NCBI GenBank assembly: GCA_036245805.1
Contig: BTRK01000004.1
Coordinates: 806,001 to 870,000 of the forward strand
Length of the DNA: 64,000 bases
Origin: Pristionchus mayeri
Taxonomy: Eukaryota; Nematoda; Chromadorea; Rhabditida; Neodiplogasteridae
Reading direction: 5' to 3'
Within the stretch, counting starts at the first letter, position 1; every line of letters begins with the position of its first letter. A program made the position numbers and the translations under genes. The notes below the pieces were generated by a model that did no database searches, was not told the DNA's origin, and saw only the letters and a list, made by a program, of their open reading frames with translations. Of this stretch, positions 36,001 to 46,700 are shown in pieces.

Positions 36001-37401
36001 GCGTCGGGTGATTTCACAGTCATCATTTCCGCTGACTGCGATTGCGCTTCCCAAATAGACCACCTTATCTTGCAATTTTACTACTTTTCCTCCTATTCTT
36101 ACATCCCTTGGATCAGGCTTGGAACTCATTCCGACAGTTTTATCGCCATTGAGACCCAATCCCACTGTAGCAAGTACACGCTCTAATTCCCTTCCCATCG
36201 TCTGAATCTGTCGTTCATCGTGAGAAATGAGAACGGCATCATCAGCAAAAAGAATATGGGACAGAAACCGACCATTGATACTTACTCCCTTATTTGCCCA
36301 ATTTAGCCGACGGAGTGCCATATCTAGAACCGCAGTGAATAGCCTGGGTGACAAACAATCACCTTGTCGCACACCCCTTCCCACCTTTATGTTGACCTCC
36401 TTGCCATTAACCACCACCACATTTCTACTTTCCTGGGAAAGGCTTGCGAGGAAAGAAACGACTTCCGAGGGAATACGCTACTAAGCATGCTCATTGTTGG
36501 CTAACCGAGAGCAATGGTCTCGCTCTCTCCAAACCGCACACTCTCTCATCGTGTAGAGAGATTAGAGAGCATGCAAATGAAGGAGAGTCAGACCATTACT
36601 CCTAACCGCGGTCTGTCTGTCAGCATAGATTCTCATCACGGTGCACACGGGACGAAGCGATCGAAGCATCGCATACTCGTCTACGCGGTCTCGGGCACGC
36701 CTGCAAATATAATTTTCGAAAAAAATATAATCCCCACCCCACAAGCTCGCCCAAGCATAAATACAACCTAACCGCCTCATTAAAGGAGGAGTAAAATCAA
36801 ACGCGCGTCCGGTTGAAATATGTTTCAATTAGCGGAGAACTCTCTTCAAATCGCGTGCTCTCTCGCTCGTTGCCTGAGCTTTCCCTGATTTGGCTCCCAG
36901 CCAACTACCGATAGCTCTGTTCGGAATTGAGATATCAATGTGAAAATTTTGGAGCTTCTTATCGTTGGGGAGATCTAGGCCGTGCATATGAAAGCTTCAA
37001 ACATTGAATTTTGACTTTGTTCCTCCTTTAACTTCACTCTCGCTCCATCAAAGTGCTGGTGAATAAAGAATAAGAATAATAATAATAAGTAAATGAGGCT
37101 AATACGGTTGTCATTGGAAATCGACATGACGCGTTGTCGTCTCTCGACGATCATCAATTCACTAACGTATGATGATTTTTTAACTTAAAAGAAATGAACT
37201 GACCGTTCTGAGGGCGAATACGTCCTCCTGCACGAGGTCGATGATTCTCCACATGATCTCGGGCGTAACTCTCTCGATGGGCGAGCATTCCTCCGCCACT
37301 CCCTCCTTCCTACCTCTCTCACTCCCCAGTGTCTGCCTCGACGAAGATGTGACGGCTTTTGGAATGGGCGAGATCTTTCGCTTGCGTGCACTTTTGAGCA
37401 T
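33024..37401 (-). CDS. F-box-like protein (nematode expanded family)
   Basis: Five exons fit together in frame: 37204-37401, 35114-35236, 34709-34911, 33954-34064 and 33024-33201. Exon 1 starts MLKSARKRKISPIPK, a basic nuclear-type tail, and then PIERVTPEIMWRIIDLVQED, which resembles an F-box helix; exon 2 continues the helix (SLKMEAYAQKRNAKLIDLRM). Later exons have alternating hydrophobic repeats such as VGKLELYVNGWQIKLATFFD, as in C-terminal substrate-recognition regions. F-box proteins recruit targets to SCF ubiquitin ligases via Skp1. The first intron (about 2 kb) has absorbed a LINE and MITEs. The last exon reads into the terminal repeat of the MITE at 32563-33060, which supplies the stop codon. 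That may mean the gene is truncated, or that a further donor (AACG/GTCAGC) is used. Family assignment is from pattern only. Confidence 0.5.
34588..34618. repeat. Small direct repeat in an F-box gene intron
   Basis: TTGCCGTTTTGTCCA occurs twice back to back. It is a minor replication-slippage type repeat between exons 3 and 4 of the F-box-like gene; the rest of 34070-34700 shows no gene. Confidence 0.6.
35463..36472 (-). mobile_element. 5'-truncated LINE (second, divergent lineage)
   Basis: A 1010-bp fragment is flanked by the 10-bp direct repeat ATACGCTACT (35453-35462 and 36473-36482), a convincing target-site duplication. It encodes only the last third of a reverse transcriptase and is distinct in sequence from the satellite-borne RTE. 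It lies within intron 1 of the F-box-like gene in the same orientation. Confidence 0.8.
35509..36472 (-). pseudogene. LINE reverse-transcriptase C-terminal fragment
   Basis: The frame stays open from the insertion edge to the stop at 35509. It contains GVRQGDCLSPRLFTAVL, the FADDAVL catalytic box, AVVYGCECWALTKAQMNRL and a C-terminal stretch ending RSSNWNTMHIRALA. The endonuclease and the N-terminal RT motifs are missing because of 5' truncation at insertion, so the fragment cannot be autonomous. It has no internal stop codon, which suggests fairly recent insertion. Confidence 0.8.
36490..36600. mobile_element. About 110-bp hairpin MITE (family 2)
   Basis: GAGCAATGGTCTCGCTCTCT near 36509 and GGAGAGTCAGACCATTACTC near 36582 are imperfect reverse complements around a short centre rich in CTCTCTC. 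The same architecture (outer ATCGTCTC-like ends, inner CTCTCTCG) appears at 41793-41875 and 53760-53875. Confidence 0.55.
36780..37031. mobile_element. TTAA-bordered 252-bp MITE (family 3, copy 1)
   Basis: TTAAAGGAGGAGTAAA at the left end is mirrored by TTTGTTCCTCCTTTAA at the right end. A second copy at 63686-63938 has the same ends and shares long stretches such as GATCTAGGCCGTGCATATGA. No coding capacity. The TTAA at each edge would fit a piggyBac-like target site but may simply belong to the terminal repeat. Confidence 0.75.
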
Positions 37402-37415
37402 CTGCAATTAATTAA

Positions 37416-38837
37416 CACGGGTCTCCTGTAAAAGGGTGGGAACACTGGATACTAGAAAAATTTTGTATCTCAGATTTCGTTTTAACTTTGTTGATGTACA
37501 CGATTGGGGGTCAGAAGAAGGTCAATCCACTCAGTTCCGTGAAATCTGTACATTATCGATTGTTTGATCTACCGCTTCAAATTGATGTATATCAGTTCAT
37601 TTTCATCGTAGAGAGAACTTTTTTTTGCTCATTTTGCTCGAAATGACGAGCTCTACAAAAGTGTAAGCAACGTCCAAAAGGATGGAATCTGTTTTCACAC
37701 TCATTTCACCTGAAAACCGATTTTCCAATTGAGAAATCGATCATATAGCGACCGGTACCCTAACTTCCAATGAGTTTTATTGCTTATATCGATTCTACGG
37801 ACAAAATTAGTGGGTCTACGTTGACAGTTTTTCATATAACCATCCTCCCGATATCGATTTACTATGTAAGTTCGTGAACATAGCCTAATTTTCACCAAAA
37901 TGGTTTTTTTGGCTGTATTTCACTTCAAACTAATCCAATCACACATTTAAAAAAATTAAATCGAAAGCTCTTTGGTTTTACTATGGGTGATTACTATGGG
38001 GCAAAAAAATAACCAAGTCCGGAAACGTCGATAATCCCCTGTAGTAAAACCCTAGTGGGAGGACATCGATATGAAAAATAGTCAACATAGACACCCCCTA
38101 ATTTTGAGTGGAGATTCCATAGAAAGAATAAAAACGATTGGGTTTTTGGTATAGGAAGCCAGAAAATCGATATTGTCTGTATTTTTATCAAACAATAGGC
38201 TTTATGGTCGAATAACTCGAAAACAAGTGAGCTTAGAGCAAAATTGCTCAGAAATACTTTTCTCCGTCTCGAAAAGAGCTTTCTATTGCATTTTTTAAAT
38301 GTATGAGTGGATTAGTTTGAAGTGAAATACAGCCAAAAAACCATTTTGGTGAAAATTAGGCTATGTTCACGAACTTACATAGTAAATCGATATCGGGAGG
38401 ATGGTTATATGAAAAACTGTCAACTTAGACCCCACTAATTTTGTCCGTAGAATCGATAGAAGCAATAAAGCTCATTGGAAGTTAGGGTACCGGTCGCTAT
38501 ATGATCGATTTCTCAATTGGAAAATCGGATTTCAGGTGAAATGAGTATGAAAACAGCTTCAATCCTTTTGGACGTTGCTTACACTTTTGTAGAGCTCGTC
38601 ATTTCGAGCAAAATGAGAAAAAAAGTTCTCTCTACGATGAAAATGAACTAATATACATCAATTTGAAGCGGTAGATAAAAAAATCGATAATGTGCAGATT
38701 TCACGGAACTGAGTGGCTTGACCTTCTTCTGACCCCCAATCGTGTACATCAAGAAAGTTTAAACGAAATCTGAGATACGAAATACTTTCTAATAGCCACA
38801 GGGACCCATTTTCCTACACATTTACAGGAGACCCGTG
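37416..38837. mobile_element. 1.4-kb foldback element between TTAA sites
   Basis: Two inverted arms of about 560 bp (37416-37972 and 38275-38837) surround a unique centre of about 300 bp. The ends read CACGGGTCTCCTGTAAA and its reverse complement, each flanked by TTAA (37412-37415 and 38838-38841). The arms differ by scattered substitutions and small indels, so the palindrome is not fresh. No transposase frame is present. TTAA duplication is typical of the piggyBac superfamily, which makes a non-autonomous piggyBac-type foldback the best guess. It lies about 15 bp upstream of the F-box-like gene's first ATG. Confidence 0.8.
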
Positions 38838-38841
38838 TTAA

Positions 38842-39990
38842 GCGCGAGAATCGAGTAATTGCCTATTAATTTCCCAAACTCTCACAGCTTGAATCAGGCG
38901 ACAATCGATGAAATATCAAACATGAAAATATAAGTGGTCAATGGGAAGGTATAACGGGGAATTACCTAGACAGAGATAAAAGCAAACACTCCCATGGACC
39001 AGCCAGGAAATGCAATTCCGCATTAAAGGAATTAACGAACGGAAAATGTGAGCGTGTCTAAATGTTGCAAGTGGCTGGTGTAAAGGCGAGGGTAGGTGAG
39101 AAAAAGGAGGAGAAGAGGAAGAGAGAGAAGGATAAGTCGAGAGAAGCAGAGAAAAAGAGCGGGCCATCATTCACCAGCCCCTCTTACTCGTTGCTTTGGA
39201 AATGGCAGCGAGAGAACATGCAGAATGGAGAGAGCGCCAGAAAGAAAAGATCACGCTGCTCCGGTTTCTTGCAACCAGTGGTTGATCAGTTAGAAAGGGC
39301 GTGATTGGACAAACACATTTAAAAAATAAGTTGGTCTAGCAGTAGCTGCAGAATACACGCTGTCTCACTCAACCGTCGAGATGGTTTAAAGTCGAGATTG
39401 TTCAAAATGAGATTGTCCATTATGAAAAGCACCCTCGAGAAATGTTGTTTCACGACTGAATGTTTAGCCGATGCTCAAAATATTATATCACGAGAGTCGG
39501 GCGCTAGAGCTACATAAACTTTACATCCGCCGTGATAGAGAGAGGCTTACCAAAGTCTTTTTGCCGAGTCCGTCTTATCATACCTAGTGGATATTCATTC
39601 AGAGCGTCTCCGACCTCATCGATGGTTTCCTCACCCCTTCCTCTTCGCGATTCCCCATTCACTCACTCTACTAGTTGTCTATTTCTCACACTTCTTTATT
39701 GATGCGCGTTCTTTCTCGTTATATCGATTGTCGATTGTCCACTCCTAATAGTTCTCTTTTCATGTGATTTTACTGACTGATGATGGGCTGTGGCCCGAAA
39801 CGTCTCGCCGATAAATGCTGATGCGCCTCCCCTCTCCTGTCCCCCCCCATTTTGGCTTTACGAAGATTACAAGCAGTACTTCTACACCATGACAGGAATC
39901 ACCAAGTATCCCCTTCTTATGCTTAAAACTTGCAATTTTTTTGCGTAATCATTACAACGTGCTAGTAATGGTTATATTTTAACATACTTT
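38842..39990. other. Intergenic stretch without a recognised gene
   Basis: The only open frames are short, low-complexity and purine-rich (39060-39300). TTTCTTGCAACCAGTGGTTG near 39265 resembles, inverted, a stretch near 43110-43150 in the first ABC gene, so it may be a remnant of another dispersed repeat. A ribozyme-like motif near 39777 is described separately. Confidence 0.5.
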
Positions 39991-40638
39991 AATCAATCAA
40001 TCAATCAATTTATCATGTCAGGCAATAGGTGCTCAGATGAGGATGGGGCGGTACTCTTCATAAGTTGCATTCCACCAGTGTTTGCAAATAGCTCGGGTCA
40101 AATCATCTCTCCATCGTACATGAGGCTTCCCAGGGGGGCGCTTCCTATTGTATGGCGTCCACACCGTAGTGGCACGGCTCCACTGCTCTAGTCCCATTCT
40201 CCTGACCTTGAGGGCCCAGCGCGCTTTCCTTTTCAGTCCTTCCTCGATCCAATCCCTCAGCTTCGTGATCCCGCGCACGCGTTCATTCCTCCAGCGATCT
40301 TTCAGCGTGACTCCCAACATCTTCCTCTCCATCTTTCTTTGGGTAACACTCAGCCGCTCTTTCTCACTCGCCCTCAGCGCCCAAACTTCGCTTCCGTAGA
40401 GTACGGTAGCCGTCACGCAGCTCTCGAAGACTCTTCTCCTGGTCTTGATGGGTAGAAGGCGGGAGGACAGCAGATGGGAGAGCTTGCTCCAGGCGAACCA
40501 CCCTAGTCGAATCCTGTGTTCGATCTCGTCAGAGTGATCAAGTGGGAGACTGATCTTCCCTCCGAGATAGGTGGCTGATTCAACGAAATCGAACTGTAGA
40601 TTGTTGATAATGATTGGATTTCGGGTTGTTGGTTGTTG
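39991..40638 (-). mobile_element. RTE 3' fragment with 16-bp target duplication
   Basis: This 648-bp fragment starts at the CAATCAATCAATC tail and stops abruptly. TATTTTAACATACTTT is present at 39975-39990 and, without mismatch, at 40639-40654. It is a 5'-truncated insertion of the same RTE lineage as the satellite copies but diverged from them. It sits about 85 bp downstream of the stop codon of the first P-glycoprotein gene, in the same orientation. Confidence 0.92.
40033..40632 (-). pseudogene. RTE ORF C-terminal fragment
   Basis: About 200 codons encode the last part of an RTE protein: TRNPIIINNLQFDFVESATY, SEVWALRASEKERLSVTQRK and a tail ending YRPILI. These align with the same regions of the satellite-borne copy at roughly 80% identity by eye. 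The RT active site is not included. The frame is undisrupted. Confidence 0.85.
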
Positions 40639-40724
40639 TATTTTAACATACTTTGATGAAATGCAACAATGAATTTTAAAATAAGACACATGCAAACAAT
40701 CAACAACTTAATTCGAGATATGTA

Positions 40725-43700
40725 TCAGTGGAGATTCTGCTGCTGACTCAACTCGTAGTACTTTCCCCTCCTTCGAATGAGATCTTCGTGTGTTCCTCTC
40801 TCCACTATTCGACCTCCTTCGACGAAGCATATTTCGTCTGAAGGCAGTAGATCCTCACATAATAATATATTTTGTTATGGCTATGTGCCTTTTTTCGACA
40901 GCACTAAATAAAGCTGAAAACAGTAGCGTACCGACATAGCAACATTAGCTACGGGTTCTGTTATCACATTAGACTCCACTCGTCCCACACTTTCCTCCCC
41001 CTACTCACCACACTGTCTGATAGTGTCGAGTCGATGGGCGATCATCACTGAAGTTCGCCCTCTGGCCGAAGATTCGAGAGCAGATCGGATCACCTCAATC
41101 ATTCATTCTAACGACGAAATTTATATTATGGTTGTCTTGAATGAATACTATTCATCCTTCTGAGAGTCAATATCGTTCTCTGAGAATAAAATGCAAAGAC
41201 TATTAGAATATCGAAGCGAGCCGACTACGAGTATTAACTCAGAAATTTACCAACGGTTTTCTATTATTTTCCAATGGCGTATTTCAAATATGTTTATTCA
41301 CACAGTATCGATCGCCCGTTTCAGGAATGTATGACAGATATTCCTTCCCACCTTTTCACTCTGCGTGTCCAATGCGCTAGTAGCTTCATCCAGAATGATC
41401 ACTTTCGGATTCCTCACAAGTGCTCGCGCAATGGCGATTCGCTGTTTCTGGCCACCAGACAGTGAGCGACCCTTCTCTCCCACCAGAGTCGAATATCCCT
41501 GAAAGAATCGCTGCTTCGTTGAGATAAATCAACCGCCATACTAAATGAAGGTAGATGCTGTCGAAAACTAGGAAAGTCAATTTGCCCCGATTTAGCATTT
41601 TTTAACGGGCTTCGTTTAATATTACGGAAAATCTCACTCTCACCTCATGGAACTCTTGGATGAATTCGCTGGCATTCGCCAGCTCGCAGGCTCTCTTCAC
41701 TTCATCTTCACTCACTCCTTCCGTTCCCAATCGCACGTTGTCCATGATGCCTCAACATAAAATTTACATTCATTCTTGAGAGAGTTTGAAATCCGATAAT
41801 CGTCTCTTCATCGTATACGCTCTCTCGCCTCTCGGTCTAGAGAGTATGCACAACGATGTGGCCCGACGATTCAATTGCAATTTCCATCGTTTCAATTCGA
41901 TTTCCTACGGTTTCAGACGATTTAATTTCCAGGTGACCCGAATTTCTCCGTTTCTCACTTCCTCTGAACAGTATCGGCTCCTGGCTGACAAGAGCGATTT
42001 CGGAGCGAAGTTGGAATGACGTTAGGGAAGCGAAGGGAAGGTCGTCTAGCAGCATTTGCCCCGATTTGGGATCGTAGAATCGCTCGAGCAAATTGACGAT
42101 CGTACTCTTTCCTCCCCCTGAAGGTCCGACGAAGGCGATCGATTTGCCTGCAGCGATCATTTTGTGGATTATTATTCACTAGGGACGGCAAAACGTTCCC
42201 CGAAACCCGGCAAGTTTCTCCAAACTGTTGAAAATGCCGGCACTAGGTCGGATGATCACCGTCTGATGATAACCAAAAATGAACCCTTCTGTAAAACATT
42301 CACAGAATCATTTTTGACAACTTGGGAACCTACTGTGAAAGTTCTACAGAATGGTCCATTTCTTGGTTATCATCCAGTAGGTTACCATCGGACGGTGATC
42401 ATCCGACCTAGTGCCTTAGACAGGGTTGAGATGCCGTTTCGTCATCAGTAGTAATCACCTGATACCTTGATCGACGGAGAATGTGACGTCATTGAGAACA
42501 TTCCTTCTCGGTTGTGATGGATAAGCGAAGGTAACTCTCTTGCTCTTCAGAGCTCCCTTCGAATTCTGAAATTACCACATTGAATTGATTGATTTTTACT
42601 TGGATACATTCGGGTAATTGTTTTTCCATTTCCCCATTTTCTCCTCGCCCAACCGATAAGAAGAGAGTGGAACGAGGAGACGATTACCATAATTTCAACA
42701 TAAATTTCACTCCGCTTACAGGTTTCCTTCTGTTCTCCTCTTCTTCTCTCGACGGATCAATCAGTCCGAAGAGAAGTTTGGCAGCGGAAGAGGCTGCGAC
42801 CATGTCTTTGAAGGAGAAGCTCATCACGTAAGTTGCGAATCCGATGTCGGCCACGAGACTCTGAATTGGGAGGTGGATCAGCAAGTTGGAGGAAGATGAA
42901 TGGGGATCAGATCAGTCGTGTACTAGGTAAAATGTAGCTTTTATTCGAACTGTTCTCGAACAGAACGAAATAGGGGGCCATCATCTCTCCATTTCAGATA
43001 ATACGTTTCTCGTAAACAGATTGCTCAATATTCGCGACGGGTTAGCGCAAGTCGCTCCTTACAAGTGGTCAACCAGTGCAGAGCAAGGTCGGGGAACAGG
43101 TCAAACACTGGTTGATGCAAACTCCGCCCCTTCTAACTGGTCACTGGTTACAAGAAACGAGAGTTTCTACTGGACGAGTTGCAAGAGAGCGTAACGAATA
43201 AAGATATCGTGGTATTGAGAGTGGGGCTCACCTCGGTAGTGAAGAGTTGCTTCGTTGTGTAGTGGCCGATGTAGACGAAGTAGACGCCAATGGCTACAAT
43301 TAAAAGGAGTCAAAAATCGTATTTTTTGCTAACTTGTTGCGATGAAGTTGAACAATAGGAAGATGGACCAGTTGGTGGAGTGAACGATCGATTGGCATCT
43401 GATTTTCTGAAACGGAAAATATCATTTGACGGATCAGGAATCCTCCTGACCTTCGATAGAGGGACGTCTCTCCTCTCCAGAATCTGATCGTACTTCTGCT
43501 GGAAGTACTTCTCCACTGCCAACTGTTGAATGGTAGCGACGTTGTCGAAGATTTCCATTGCGAGCTGAGGGAGACAGAATGCAATGTTGTTTTCGAAAAT
43601 AGGGTACAGTCTCTTCATTTTACACAATCTCTTATCCGTTGTAGTGGCAAGAGTGTGTAGACATTCCCATGCAAATACAGTACATGCTAATCGCCTTGCC

Positions 43701-46700
43701 CATATGCGGCCGCGGCGGGCCGCGGCGGACCGCGGATGACCGCGGATCGATTTTGCGGGTAAATAAGTAAAGTTCATGCAAGGAATTGTTCATTTTTGAA
43801 TTCCTCATGCGATTTCGCATCGGAATCACTATAATATATTAATTTTTATCAAAGGTAAATTTTTGAGGGGGTTCGATTCGTAGTGACCACGGCTACAGTA
43901 CTCCCGAAAACGATCCCTCCATTTTGGGGTTTTTATGACTTTCTTTAGAGTATTGAAGAGTTTGCAAACTTGGATCGCGTTCGAAAACTGACCCGAAAAA
44001 TTCTAGACACAAAAACGGTGGGAATATGTTCGGGAGTACGGTAGCCCTGGTCACTTTGAATTGACTTCCCTCAAAAAATGTTCCATTATGAAATAGTGAT
44101 TCCGATGCGAAATCGCATGAGGAATTCAAAAATGAACAATTCAATGCATGAACTTTACTCATTTTCCCGCAAAATCGATCCGCGGGCATCCGCGGTCCGC
44201 GGCGGCCCGCCGCGGCCGCATATGAGCAAGGCGATTAGCATGTACTGTAAAGTCGAACCTCTCCCGACTTGTCCACTTCGACGACTTCTTGATACGCTCG
44301 GTCGTTGATCTTCTCGAATGAGAGAAGGAGGATCAAGTAGAAGACGAGATACGATACGCCAACCTGAGAACAGGAGAAATACAACCTCTCATTTGCTAGT
44401 TGACCTCACCACTCCACTGGGAAGGCAGACGACAAAAGTGAGTATGATCACTCCGAAACAGGCCACGAGACCATCGACAACAGTGGACAACTTGTGATCA
44501 ATTAACTGAAGAGAGAAGTGAATTTTCATCCACTCTTCTGGCATTTTAAATTATTATATGGTAGTCAATAAACCTGAAAATCTTCCAACACAATTCATAT
44601 TTTGAAGGTTATCGTTCCTTCTCATTCCTATTCTAGCTATTTTGTCATCAGTGTCTAAACTAATTTCAGACTGACGGAGAGTGCAGTGGGAGGCTGTTGA
44701 GAGAGCAGAACTGCGCAGGCAGAGGGCGAGGTCGATTGTCGATCGAAGTAGGCCATCGGTCGACCGAGCAGAGAACGAAGACACTCAACGCGCACGTCAT
44801 TCATCATCGTCTCCCCGAGGTACTGACAGATCGGTTTCTGAACTTTCATTTTCGTTGACGGCACAGATTGATTTCGTGTTCACCGAGATAAACTGGAAGA
44901 AGAAGTTGTATAATCCGATTGCAATGGTTCCCACTGTCAACCAGAAAAGAAGTGGTGTATAGTCATCACCTTCGAGAGATCCGAAGATGAAGAAGAATCG
45001 AGCCTGGAATTCAGTCATGCGCCGATAAGTGAAAACGTCAATTCGTGAATTTATACAACGTTCTCTTCATTCTTATCACTCTCTTGTCAATTAACTTGAG
45101 AGTGCACACAATATGAGCCGGTGTTCAGAAGTTCCAGTACTAATGATCACCTACCGATAGCAGAATGCTCGCGAGCGCCTTCATGATTCCCAGCAGGAAG
45201 ATCACTGCTGTCTGGCCCTTGTTCCTGCCGATGATCGCAAGGAATCCGCCTTTTGTAGACGGAAATTCGCCTTCGACCACCTGTAAACTTCGTTCTATCT
45301 ATCGCTGAAAACGATTGAGGATACCTCTCCAGACTCTCTCCTCTCAATCTCCACTGTCTCTGTATCGTCATCTTCAGACGAGCCCTCACTCTCTTCTCTC
45401 TTCTCTTCTTCCTTCGATTGTCTCCTCTCCATCTCTTGCTCGGTGGCCATTCGAGAGAAGAGACCGCCCTGCTTCACTCGCAGTTCCGAGTATTCTGAAT
45501 GACATCGTCCTCGTCGTATTCTAGGCGTTGGCTTTAGGCTTATGATCAGGTCAGACAGGTCAATAATGTCAATTCAATCGATTACTAAGGCGATACCTCC
45601 ACTCTCGACGACCTCTCCGTCCTGCATCACCATCACCCTGTCCACACTCTTGATCGTGCTCAGTCGATGGGCGACGACGATGGTCGATCGGCCTTGGGAT
45701 GCGGAATCCAGAGCTTTCTGGCAAGGAAATAAAGGATTCACATTCGTGCTTCAAAATCAGTAGTTCTGTGAAATCTCGAGAAGCATTGAATTATTGGCAA
45801 GGGCGGGTGTGGAGATGAATATATAGAGAGTGGAGGAATCATCCACCTGTACGATTCTTTCACTCTTGGAATCGAGTGCGCTCGTCGCTTCATCTAATAG
45901 TAGCAGTCGTGGGCGGGAGACGATGGCACGAGCGATGGCGATCCGCTGCTTCTGCCCGCCAGAGAGAGAGACCCCGGAGGCACCGAGCAGGCTCGAGTAA
46001 CCCTGAGGGAGGATGATGAGAGAGATGGATGAAGCAGTGCACGAGAAGCAATACCACAGCCTCTTCATTCCAGACACTCATTCGAAACTCAACCGGTCGA
46101 TAGAGTGTGGGAAATGAAGAGAAAGAAATCCTAAGAATAATCAATGAACCTCATCCAAGGCGTCGATGAAGTGATGGGCATGGGCGATTCTGGCCGCCTC
46201 TTCGACCTCTTGGTCAGTGAATGGACGACCGAGACATATGTTTTCCCTGATGGAACCAGTGAAGAGACACGGCTCTTGAGAGACCACCCCGGTCATCTGA
46301 AATTGTCATTTATATGGAATAGATGTAGAGTAAGAAGTTGGCTCTCGTCTCCTTTTTATACATGACAGGTTGAGAGGTGAGGGAAATGAAGAAACAGACG
46401 TAAATCGGGAACTCAAGATATATGCGACCGACCTCTCTCCACTTCCGCTTGTCATAATCACTGAGTGGGAATCCATCCAGGAGTATGGAACCACTTTGCT
46501 CTTCCAAGACTCGCGTGAGCAGTTTCAACTAGAAAGTGATCATCTTCTCTACTTGGGGTAATCTTCCCTCACAGTGGTACTCTTTCCACACCCGCTCTTG
46601 CCCACGAGTCCCAGTGATTGGCCCGCCTGTATGGAGAACGAGAGATTTCGAAGCGCCGGTTGCGATCTAAATTTATCATTTTTCCATTTTCCCTTCATGC

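Larger units (their letters stand above)
40725..42565 (-). other. Copy A exons 28-33: NBD2
   Basis: Proposed exons: 42466-42565, 41959-42147, 41644-41750, 41352-41498, 41009-41093, 40725-40837. They encode [20 protein letters not shown], Walker A ([20 protein letters not shown]), [13 protein letters not shown], signature plus Walker B ([13 protein letters not shown] and [13 protein letters not shown]), [11 protein letters not shown] and the C-terminal tail. NBD2 is the segment most similar to copy B. Confidence 0.88.

Noticed and set aside
39060..39304. Lysine/arginine-rich open frames as a small gene
   Set aside because: They come from a purine-rich low-complexity run (GAGAAGAGG) and overlap each other in different frames.
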